A stretch of DNA of 64,000 nt from Mitragyna speciosa (lineage: Eukaryota; Streptophyta; Magnoliopsida; Gentianales; Rubiaceae). The notes under the pieces were generated by a model. It was not told the origin of the DNA. It saw nothing but the letters and a program-made list of their open reading frames with translations, and made no database searches. Location: the NCBI GenBank assembly GCA_024721245.1, contig CM045565.1:1178001-1242000 (forward strand), in the 5' to 3' direction. Shown piece after piece: positions 24,050 to 34,318 of this stretch. The position numbers were made by a program, and so were the translations under genes. How positions within the stretch are numbered: position 1 is the first letter of the stretch; the number at the start of each line of letters is the position of its first letter.

Positions 24050-26629
24050 TCACAAGGAGGATCTGACAAAGGTGGTCGACTGGGACCGCAGATTATCATT
24101 CTTGGTCAACATGATTTGGAGCTCCCTCACAAATCTTTCCATGGCAAAAGCAGGCAGACAAATTGGAACGACTATTCCTTCCTCGCCCTTTTTGTTCTTG
24201 AATGGTATGTAAAAGCTCGCCACACCAGGAATGGCACCCACTCCCCCCTTGGCCGGCCCTCCATACGCCGCCTTTCCCCAGCCGAAGTCCACCTCCCCGA
24301 AGCCAGCCTTGGTCACATCCGAGACCAAGTACGTCCTCACAACCGTGAAATGAGGTCTCCCTTTTATAAACATAAGGTCCGCCACTGATTTCATCACAAG
24401 GTGTACCGCATATTCCAGTGGATTCCTGCATAGCTCTCCGGCAGTGGTCAGGGCCGCTGCAAATGCAAAGGCGTTGCCGTAGTATCCCTCTGGTAGGGGA
24501 GGATCAAACTTGGAACGGGCATTGACAAGGCAAAGAACACGTACTTTATCATTGGGTTCAGGTTGGATAGAAATTGTCCGACAACGCCAAAGGCATGCCG
24601 TCAAAACGTCGAAGGTTGAACACTTCCGACTGATATGAGGAGGGATGCACTTCCTGAGAGCGGAGACATCGGCGGGACCAAAGAAGAAAGAGCGATGGAC
24701 CATTTCGTCAAGTGGAATGATGGTGCCCTTGGTATCGGGAACCTCGTCGTATTCGTGATGGGTGCATGTCACCCTTGGCGGGTCTCTAGCATTCAGGAGC
24801 TCTCTCTGCCACACCGGTATTACAGATGGGGCGGAGGCTCCTCGTGCCATTTCGCCGATGGCAGACATGAATTGAACAAGTCCGGCTCCATCCGACATCG
24901 TGTGATTTAGGCGCAGTGCAGAGATGAAACCTCCACATCTAAGACGTGTTACCTGTGGTGTATATACATACAAGGGAATATTTAAACATGGTATATTATT
25001 TACAATAATATACAAATCTAGATACATGTATTAGCATCAATAGGTAAATTATCCTAAACCAGGTAAAATAATTAGGGTTAGTAATGGTTTGTTCCCCACC
25101 CCCAGGGGAATTAGAGGTTAGTCACACTTTACCACCTGAACCTTAAATATATACACTTTCCCCTCCTAAAGGCTAGTCAAAGTTAGAAATCTTAAAGGAG
25201 TGAGTATTATGATATTATTGCCCTTTATTCATGAAATTATTTATAAACTAATGTCATTTGCTTTTATGGCTGGAAGATTTATATCTTCTCTGTTATATCA
25301 ATTATATAAAAATATCAAACTAAAAATTTTTTAAAAAAATCAATATTTAGTTTATATCCTTAAAATTTTTTCACTTGGATTAATATTCACTTCTATATAT
25401 GTTTTGTTCAATTTATAAGACGTTAAGTCAAATAAAAATCATAAATAATGCAATACTAAAAATAAATTCAATTACTCAAATTTATATAAAAAATATAATG
25501 CCAAACTCATTTATTTAAAGTAATTTTTATCATCTTAATCTAGTTAAAATTTTACACTCATATCGTTGCCATTTTTATTTTTATCAAATTAGTCCAATAT
25601 GAAATTCTTAACATACAATACTTACAGTTAGTAATTACAAGACAATTTTTATATAGATCCGGTTCATAACCCCACTTATATACTTTGTAGTCTAAAAGAG
25701 TGTTGCATAAGTACATCACACACCACTTTTTTACATCACATCACTCACCACTTTTTTACATCATCATCACTTTTTTATGTGGTACTTTTTTAGACTATAA
25801 AGTTCACAAGTGAGACCGTGATCTAATCTATGTAAGAATTTTCCGTAGGTGGGCAGTGTTAGAAAAAGATGTGGAGCCCTCCACAACTTTTATAGTTGAT
25901 AATTATCATTTTTTGGCTTAAAAATCAATTTTTCGACATTGTCTTTTTATTTTATAAATATATATACTTAAAACATTAAGTAGTATTGTTTTTAAACATA
26001 TAAAAATCATATTCATTGCACCCGTGCGTAGAGGTTTTGCTATTTGATCAGAACTAAAAGCATGAAGAGTAATAGAGTACCGAGATGGTATTCCCTCTTC
26101 CTCCTCTGCCTGCCTTACCATCGAGCTATTTATGTAACCGCCAGACCTCCAAGCACTTTTCTAGTAAAAAAACTTTTTTTTTCATTTATTTTTAAAGAAT
26201 TACCTAACTAAATAAGTTAAAAGTGCGTTGCTTAGGTGGTAGGAAAAAAAATGGTGGGTTTTTTTAATTTAGAAAAAGGAATTTACAAATTTTTTTTTTT
26301 TTAGGAAAATTTTGCTCTTCACTTACTTATCTTTGCGCACTACAAGAATAGTAAAATTGTGAATCTAAGGCTTCCATGATAAATAATTACGCTGAATCTA
26401 TCTATAAAAGTTGTGGTCTTATTAGAGGGAGTTATGTGAAATACATATTAACATAAGAATAAAAGTTGTTTTAAAGTGGGAGTTATGTGAAATACATGTT
26501 AGCATAAGAAAGTGATCGTGTAAATATATTTGTGTAGCATTTTTTTTTTTATATGATAAGTGTACGCGTAGGACCGTGTCATAAGTTATTTATAGTGCAA
26601 TGGCGGTGAATAATGTTCATGGAGGTTAA

Positions 26630-26664
<35 letters not shown>

Positions 26665-27127
26665 TAATAATGGATACCTGAACAAGCAGCGCAGGACAGT
26701 GAAGTACTCCCCCAGAGTTGGGAACATCATACAGGAGCTCCTCCAAACACGGGAACGGAGGCTGAAGTGCGTCTCCGAACTGTTCTAGCGTAACGTCTGC
26801 ATCGGCCTGGATGAACATAACACCCTCGCCGGTGCAGTCCACCATCAGCTTCCTTTGCGGTCCTTCTCTAAGCCGACCCGCGAACGGGTAGTAGAAGACG
26901 AGAGTCTGAGCGAGAGCCTTTCTGATCACCTCCACGGGGTCTTTCCAAGTCCCAGTAGCACGGTAAAACTGTATCAGAGGGATTTGAAAGCGAAGACCTT
27001 CTTGATCGTCGATGTCGGAGAGGAGTTTGAACCCCCGTGGAGTGGGCTTGGCCGGACGAACCAGCTCGGGTTTCTGCCTTATCACTCTAAAGGTCAAAGA
27101 GGATGTCGGTGATCCCATGTTGTCCAA
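24050..27127 (-). CDS. BAHD acyltransferase A, benzyl alcohol O-benzoyltransferase-like, with 11-residue internal deletion
   Basis: Two exons, 27127-26678 and 24952-24050, encode 450 residues. The 1725-bp phase-0 intron (24953-26677) is at the same position as in gene B (CAG|GTA, protein LLVQ-VTRLRCGG). The HxxxD motif is HTMSD at residues 167-171 and DFGWG is at 372-376. The predicted reaction is benzoyl-CoA plus benzyl alcohol to benzyl benzoate, by similarity only. Compared with gene B, the 11 residues TKADVTEDYMK (339-349 of B) are missing between K338 and S339, an in-frame loss of 33 bp. The reading frame is otherwise open, with no stop. The intron has an AAT microsatellite next to the donor and several hundred bp more sequence than in B. 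The C-terminus is RSSL. The deletion falls between the two catalytic motifs and could weaken or change activity, so this is either a functional variant or an early pseudogene. Confidence 0.88.
26630..26670. repeat. AAT/ATT microsatellite in BAHD A intron
   Basis: About thirteen AAT units, with one interruption (AAC), lie within 10 bp of the splice donor of gene A (donor GT at 26677-26676). Gene B has no such run at the equivalent place. Unspliced reading through it gives a run of isoleucines. Confidence 0.95.
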
Positions 27128-27255
27128 ACTTTATTTCTCTATATAAGATAAGAGGAAAATGTTAACGTGTAGTGGAAAACGCTAAGAAGACTAGGGAGTG
27201 AGGAGTGGTTGTTGTATTGAGGGGATTGATATAATATCTCATTCCGAAATGGCAT

Positions 27256-27263
27256 CTATATAG
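27256..27263 (-). promoter_or_regulatory. Probable TATA box of BAHD A
   Basis: The palindromic core CTATATAG lies about 130 bp upstream of the ATG at 27127. It is the position equivalent to the TATAAATA of gene B, but the core has diverged. The flanks on both sides align with gene B. Confidence 0.45.
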
Positions 27264-27904
27264 AGGACAGGTTGCTATTCGAGTCCTACTGTCGTAGTTA
27301 AGTGCAAAACTGGGAAGGTTAGAAATGAATGAAGATGATTTCCAGGTTTGCGACATTTTTCGATGTTGCATTACCTGACATTCTTTTAGAAGTAAATTCT
27401 ATGAAAAATGACGTAAAATTTTGCATTTACTTGCATTGATCATCAATGAAATAGTGTATAAACCTTTTCCTTTAGTACTGTTTTTTATGGTAACTGTTGA
27501 GTTCCGATTCATACCACAGGGAAATTCTTAAATATATCCAGTTAATAGTGCACATATGGAGCTCCTAATCTAAAATAAAATCACGTGTTTATGTTTATAT
27601 TATTTTTTTATATCAATATATATTATTATAATTATATATGACAATCTTTCAACACCACAAGATTCACAGTCACCTAAGAATTTTCCCGTACCATACCCAA
27701 CCACAGAGAATGAGGGGCTAAAGGATGAGACACGCAGAGATGATGATGGGATTCATTTTTCGCGTGATTTGTGCACTTACTCGTTTATTCCATGATTTTA
27801 ATTTTTTTCCCCACTTCTCTCTCAATTAACTGACTTTTTTGAACCAAACACGCCTTCCACTACAAGACAACAAAAAGCTGGTTGTCGAAGTCTTTCTCTG
27901 TCCG

Positions 27905-28080
27905 GCCCCTGGGGCTGGCTCAGCCGGTCACGTATACGGTAGTATTCCGGTGTGATCAAGGTTCGAGTCTCTTCCTCAGAATCATCCTGTGCATCGGTGA
28001 GGCCCGCTCTGTACAGGCGCAGTGAGATTATTGGGTCCAAGACCCGATACCCTGTGAAGACACAAAAAAAAAAAAAAAAA
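27905..28080 (+). mobile_element. tRNA-derived SINE upstream of BAHD A
   Basis: An approximately 176-bp insertion has a pol III box A-like sequence (TGGCTCAGCCGG, 27916-27927) and box B (GGTTCGAGTC, 27960-27969). It ends in a run of A residues at 28064-28080. The 14-bp sequence TCTTTCTCTGTCCG occurs on both sides (27891-27904 and 28085-28098), a target duplication of LINE type. Unit B has no such insert near 59290. It lies about 780 bp upstream of the BAHD A start codon. Confidence 0.88.
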
Positions 28081-28560
28081 GTCTTCTTTCTCTGTCCGTA
28101 AATTTCTTGGCTCCCACACTGCAACAACTAAATATGTGTACGGTGTATTTACGTCTTGTACATACGAAAATGGCCAACATTACACTTTTGTCCATACCCA
28201 TGTGGAATACTTTCTAGATACGGAAAACTTGGCCCCATTTCAATTTCTTTCTTTTTTTTTTTTCTTTGTAAACAACAAAAGCAACAGCCAGCTATTTCCC
28301 TTGTCAAGTTTTTTTTCTCTCCCTTCTTTTTCTTCTTCAAACTAAAGTCAAAATTCAAGTTACCTTCTACGCTTAGAAACTAACAACCGCTGAAGACGAA
28401 ATAAGTGTACATGATGGCCCCTAAAAATGGAATAAATATATACAATCGGAATAAAGGTCTTGCAATTCAAAAAATTAATTTTAGTGCTAATCAAAAGATA
28501 ATAAAACTTACAGATATGATATAATTCGTCATTATATGGCTTCAAAATGTATTATTAATG

Positions 28561-30521
28561 GTAATGATATAAGTGATCTTTGAAATAGAGATTATTATAA
28601 TATTTTTACTGTAATTTACTATTCGTTGTTGCTCTTATTGAGTCACTCGTATGATAAGATTAGGTATATCATGAGGTATGCAGTGCTATTAACTAATCAA
28701 TATAGGATCTACTATTTATAATAGTAGGATAAAATATTACATCTACCCACTTGTTAGAAACAATAACTCAATGAATTTTCTGTAGAGAACTAAATGTTTA
28801 ACTTCAGAATGCTTCTATTGGAGTTCTATTTCGTGAACAAGGAATAAATAATTAGTTGAATGAGAGTTGACATTAGTTTCACACTTCTAAACTAATTAGG
28901 GATATAATGTGACGAAAGGATATTAATCACATGTCAACAGTGTGAATGAAAGATGAAATCTAACCACTTGACTTTTCCTATTTACTTGGGCAGTCATGAT
29001 GCATTTGTAGATATTACTCTTGATCTATAAGTATGAATCAATTTACTCGTTGAATTAATATTAAACTAAGTGTTTTTAGATCTTAATTAATTAATGATTA
29101 ACCACAATTGATACTTATTGCATGAGAACCTAATAGGTCACATACATAAAGTAGGGTTGGGCATGAATCAGTTAACATGTTCATACATTCGATATCCTAA
29201 TCGGAACCACTTGTATCGATTTGCCTAATTTGCTAACAGTATCTAACCTTATCAACTAGCTAACGACTTAGTTAATTACCCGATTAAAGAGGATCACGTA
29301 TTGCAGTTAGACAAAACCGTATAGCATTAATTAATTTGGTAAAATAGATAAAAATTATTACAATATAATACTAGTTCAAATTTTAAAAAATAATTACTTA
29401 TGCAATTTCAATAACTTTGCCAAAAAAGTAACAAATTACAGTTAAAACTTCTGCATCCATTGTTTTTAAAAGTAATAAAAAATTTACAAACTAAAATTTT
29501 TCACAATACAAGTAATAAAAATACTTATGTTATCTTCCATATTCCATATCTATATATATGAAAGTAATTTTTTAGTCATTATCAAGAAAACATATGATAA
29601 TCAAGGCATACAAACAAAGGCTAATATACAAATCAAGAAATTAAATGGAAAAAAAATATCAAATACGATATTTAGATTTTGAAATTATCTTAGACTTGAA
29701 AATAAAATGACTTAATACTCCTCACTTGCTCTATAATATTCACAGATACTAACTTCTAAGACATAAATGTAGACTGGTTCAGTTAACCACAGTTTTTAAA
29801 AATTCATACAAGAACGAGAACCACTTTTGCAAATTGAGGTTTGGTTAACCTAATCGCTTTCCAAATTCAATTCAGGCACTCTCATTTTTTCAGTTCAGAT
29901 TGCATGGTTTTTGTAGTTTTTCAATTTTCTAGTCATTTTTGCCCTTTCTAAAATAAAGAATGAGATCTCCAAAATTAAATTATAATTGTGATAAACATGT
30001 GATACTTGTAGGCTAATTTAACAATAGGAGTTTAAGTGAATTTAGTGTTAATATTGTAATACAAGTAGTAAGTTTCCATAAGGGATTAATCTGGCTACTT
30101 TCTAAAAGACTAGGATTATTTAGTTATAAATACCTCAAGCCTAGAGCTGTTGAGATATAACGTCTATACAATGCAATAAATAGACTTTTTTTAATGAAAC
30201 AAACAAGAAAAATATGTTCAGTAAGAAAAAGGGAAAAACCATTTCTCCTCAAATAAAATTTTATGTCACCATTCTCATACGTGTGTGTTTATTATATAAA
30301 ACACACATATATACACATATATAAAATTTGAATTTTTGAAAAAAAAATGCACAACGTTAGTATTGTTATATATAAATAAACCATGCATACATATTTTCCA
30401 TCGCAAAAAAGAAACCTATATTTCAAGCATGAATTCAAATTTTGGACTTGCGTTTAATTTTTTGAGCACAAACCTTGAATTCAACTCTTTAAACGTCGAA
30501 TTCCAATGCCTTTATAGATAA
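28561..30521. other. Non-coding, no gene recognised
   Basis: Very AT-rich sequence with no open frame of interest and no counterpart in unit B. A phrase at 29150-29165 (GTAGGGTTGGGCATGAA) looks like a hAT-type terminus, but no partner end was found. AT microsatellite-like runs occur near 30290-30330. Confidence 0.4.
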
Positions 30522-32444
30522 TGTCATGCCCCTATCCGAAATTCAAGAACTTGACAACGTCACACACCTATGCTTGAACATAAGCATGTAAGGCTAATTG
30601 CACAAAACTAAAAATAAAATCAATAAAACATCCTCAAATAAAATCCAACACTTGAAATATATTCTAAAAAAAATCATAAAACAACCACCAGTAATCCTCA
30701 AATGATTAAACAATTTAAAGAGAGTTTCCACAAATCTAAATTGAAATAGTCTATTAAGCTACTAGTGCACTCCCCAAACGCCACTCCTCATGTTGACTCT
30801 TCTTCCTCTAAAAAAATATAATAATGGGATGAGTAAATATACTTAGTAAGTAGATCAACCCAACTACAGGATCAAAGAAAACAAAACATTTTGTCACAAA
30901 ACAAATTTTCATAATAAAATCCATATTCATAGTCAAACACTTTCAAATCTCAATCTTTTGTTCTTAAGGCCGTATATGCAAACTCATATTCACATTCACA
31001 AGGATCCCGGGTCCACACAATTGCCACAATTAACCCCCTGATGTAGGATCCAAACAATACAGCCCAAAGAACATAAATCATTTGAGTTAACAATCAATAA
31101 TCAATAATACTCAATTCAAAACACATGCCTTTGTTCATAATTTGAAACTAAAGTTTTATTCAAAAGGTAAAAGAGGCATCAAAATTACTTTCAATCCATT
31201 TTTAGGGCTATTCAATCCCATAGAAAGGTATAACCACTTACCTGATACTCCAAACCTCAACAATATCACCAATATGCTCAAAATCCTAAAATTGGACACA
31301 TTAACACAAGAAAATAAACTATTGATTTACAAAAGAATACAATGCATGATCCTTTCCTCATATTCAACTACCTATTGGTGTAGCTAAAATCCCTAAAGAA
31401 ATAATTAAAAATCATTTTTTAAATTTTTTGGAAATTTTCAATATCCAAATAAGACTTCATATAATTTTTCCTGAAAATTGTGAAGGGAGGTGACATACAC
31501 CACCATTGAAAACAGGTTTCAAAACACAATTTAAACATACTATAATTTTGCAGACTGAAATATTGCAAGGAATAAGCTCACTTTCCAAAATACTCTGAAA
31601 GTAAGGGTATTTGAACTTTTTTTAAAACTTATAGCTTCTAAAAAATTCCAATAAAAATATACATAAATAGAGAATGAAAAATAGAAGTTTCTCCCAAAAT
31701 TTGGTAGTAATTGGAGTTACCCACAACTCACACTCTCCATCACACTTCTCAAACCGTGACTGGATTTTGTAGACCCAGTTCTTTAATAATTAGGAAATTT
31801 TCAGATGTCGAATTTTCAAGTGGGCAACTTCATGACTTCGTATCTCTCTCTACAGAAGGGCTATGGACATGAGGCTAGTGCCAAATGAAAGATCTCACAT
31901 CCCTCTACAAAACCTACCTAAAGTTTGCTGGTAACCACCGCCGGTGAGGAAGTTTCCAGCGACGAAAATTGGCCCATCAATCATGGTGAAAACTTAGGAT
32001 TCTAAACTTCAAAAATTGATTTTTCTCAATCTATCCAACGAAATCGAAATCCATAAAGTGGGTTAGATTCGTGGTCAAGAGAAGAATCATTTGACACTAA
32101 TTTGGTCGCCGGAATTTAGTTTTCTCTCTTTTCCTATGTTTAAACCGTCCCCAAACCATATCCAAATGAAAAATAACCATGAAAAGCTTAAAATCTTACC
32201 TTTAATCATCCAAAACAGCAGCAAATTGATCTTCTCCACGTTCTCTAAGGTGTTATAGCTTCCCTATAAGAATTTCTCTCTCTAGACCTCTTGAAAAAGA
32301 AGAATATATTTAGTCTAATGAAACCCTAACTATTCATTTAACTCTTAGGTTTGTGGGCTTAAACTAATGACCCCATGGTTCCAAAATAACTTAAGAATAA
32401 AATAAATAATTTACTTAAGTCCATTATTTGGCCCGAATATTATA
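30522..32444 (-). mobile_element. Probable solo LTR, minus orientation, right edge uncertain
   Basis: The left edge TGTCATGCCCC reads GGGGCATGACA on the minus strand, a usual end for chromovirus-type Gypsy LTRs. The minus-strand text also carries typical LTR leader phrases, such as GTTAGGGTTTCATTAGAC near 32330. The 5-mer GATAA precedes 30522 and recurs at 32445-32449, which would give a 1923-bp element. The far end then lacks the usual TG, so this edge is tentative. Confidence 0.45.
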
Positions 32445-32838
32445 GATAACCAAATTATTACATTTGAACAATATTTGCATTCGCTTTGTAGGTAACTAAA
32501 ATTGAGCCTTGTTCGTGGAATATAGAATAGAGTTTGAGTATCATACATTCGCCTTGATTCTACTATTAAAAACTCTAAAGATAGTATAAAGATAACGTTT
32601 GGAATCATTCAGCAATATAGTATTGAAACTTTACAATAGTTGTAGCAGTAAAGCTTAAAGTCTCAACAACCAACTACAACAAGACAACGCATATCACTTG
32701 TCAGATTGCGGAATTCAATGGGCACGGCACAATTTGGAAAATACCATTTGGACTAAGATTGCAAAGAAAGTGGCAAACGGTTCAAATCGTCACTTGGGGG
32801 AATTAAATGAAACAATGTCGTTCATGGGGAGACAAAAT

Positions 32839-33860
32839 TGAATAACTTGTGGTCTCAAATTATCTTAGTTTTGATTATTAACGAATTAATATTGAAGTTT
32901 ACTAATGGTTTATCAAGTTGTTTTTGCAAAAAAAAATAAGTTAGGAATCAAAGAGAAGTTGAATCTGCAAAATATCTATTTTGCTGTCGACCATGAGGGT
33001 TCACTTAGAAGAGATGACGACATCCTGATTACTGGAAATGCTTAAATTGAAATGGTCAGCGAGCATGCAGACAAGGTTGTGGATGCATCATGCAGATGTC
33101 TAGATGGTTAGACAGTATGTGGACGAGGTTCCAGATGCATCATGCAAACATCTAGAGCTCTAGAACAACTCACAATGGATTGGTCATAAGGTGTTCGGAC
33201 ACAAGAAGTGGATATCTGACAGACAAAAGTACTGTCCAACGCCCAATTTATACAATTTTCTTAATTTGACCATTCGAGGCTAAATATAGCTATTATTTCA
33301 CCCCTTATATATACCATAAAGTGCAGTACAATGAAATTCTTTTGCCTACATTAATTACAAACTTTTTTGGTGTGAATTTTGAGAAAAAAAAATCTCTTGA
33401 GTTAATTGATTGGATTCTTGAAAGTTTTTCATTATTGGGTGAGTGCACTAACATTGTAACTTGATTAGGATTGAATTGAGTGTTTTTATAAACTCTTGGC
33501 TCAACTAAAGAGTGTTAGTGCGAGCAAGAGTGATCCCTTGAGGTGTACATTTGATTTTGCTTCACCAACTTGAAAAAGCTTACTAGTGGATTGAAATTCC
33601 ATGTTGACAACTTAAAAGTGGACGTAGGCATCGAATTTGGTGTAAAACCACTATAGATAGTTTGTGTCTTTTTACCTATACTTTTTAATTTCCATATTTA
33701 CTTTACTTTGTTCAACTATTTACGTAGTTTATATACCAGTTTGTTGGATATCAATTTGTTTGCTGTATCGGGATATTTATTGGATGAAATTTGGCACACT
33801 TGCCCTTAGATACTTGTACAACCTAATTCACACCCCTTTAGCATTGCATTGAGACTTACT
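32839..33860 (+). repeat. 5' LTR of the Copia element
   Basis: It begins TGAATAACTTGTGGTC and aligns along its length with the solo LTR at 51242-52279 (TGATGACCTCATGGTC start, CCTAATTCAC near the end). Inside, two copies of TG(C/T)(A/G)GAC(A/G)AGGTT...GATGCATCATGCA occur at about 33066-33170. Its end lies just before the primer-binding site, though the final dinucleotide is not a clean CA. Confidence 0.7.
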
Positions 33861-33862
33861 AT

Positions 33863-33875
33863 TGGTATCAGAGCC
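33863..33875 (+). other. Primer-binding site, initiator tRNA-Met type
   Basis: TGGTATCAGAGCC complements the 3' end of initiator methionine tRNA, the usual primer of plant Copia elements. It lies directly downstream of the 5' LTR. Confidence 0.9.
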
Positions 33876-34318
33876 TAGGTATTCATTTGTAATAGCTTAA
33901 CTAGTTTGAAGTAGATCATTGCAACCAACAATGCATAGTTTATGGAAAGACAATCTATTACAAGACCACCATATTCAATGGAGTGAATTATGTGAGTTGG
34001 AAAGAAAGAATGGAGATTTTCTTACAATCTATTGACATTGAGTTGTGGTATATTGTAAATGAAGGTCCTTATGAGGCATGATGAGGCTAACGGTAGATGT
34101 AGACCAAAAACTAGGGAAGCACTCAATGCTGTAGAGACAATGAATGTGTTATATAATACTTTGGATACTAATGAGACCGCTGGAGTTAAAAAGTGTAGAA
34201 TGGCCAAGGAAATTGGGAATAAGTTTAGAGAAATACATGAAGGAAGTGATGGTGTGAGAGAACAAAAGATGTCTTTGCTTGTTAATAAGTATGAATCTTT
34301 CAAAATGGAGCTCATGAG

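Larger units (their letters stand above)
22976..28560 (+). repeat. Duplication unit A, right block with BAHD A
   Basis: This block aligns directly with 55347-59730. Similarity starts at the ATTTAAAC(G/A)CATTC sequence and runs through the BAHD gene and its promoter side. It ends near the shared sequence GGCTTCAAAATG at about 28540 and 59705. Differences are a longer intron, the 33-bp coding deletion and the SINE at 27905-28080. Confidence 0.88.

Noticed and set aside
23966..24388. 140-residue plus-strand ORF over BAHD A
   Set aside because: It is the antisense shadow of exon 2 and has a matching shadow at 56315-56659 over BAHD B.
26338..26352. CACTACAAGAATAG in the BAHD A intron as the missing CACTA end
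   Set aside because: No subterminal array follows, and the intron aligns with gene B on both sides apart from small differences.
27905..27975. Possible tRNA gene
   Set aside because: Box A and box B are present, but no cloverleaf could be drawn. The poly(A) tail and 14-bp target duplication make it a SINE.
29150..29960. Possible hAT element starting GTAGGGTTGGGCATG
   Set aside because: No convincing partner end or 8-bp target duplication was found.
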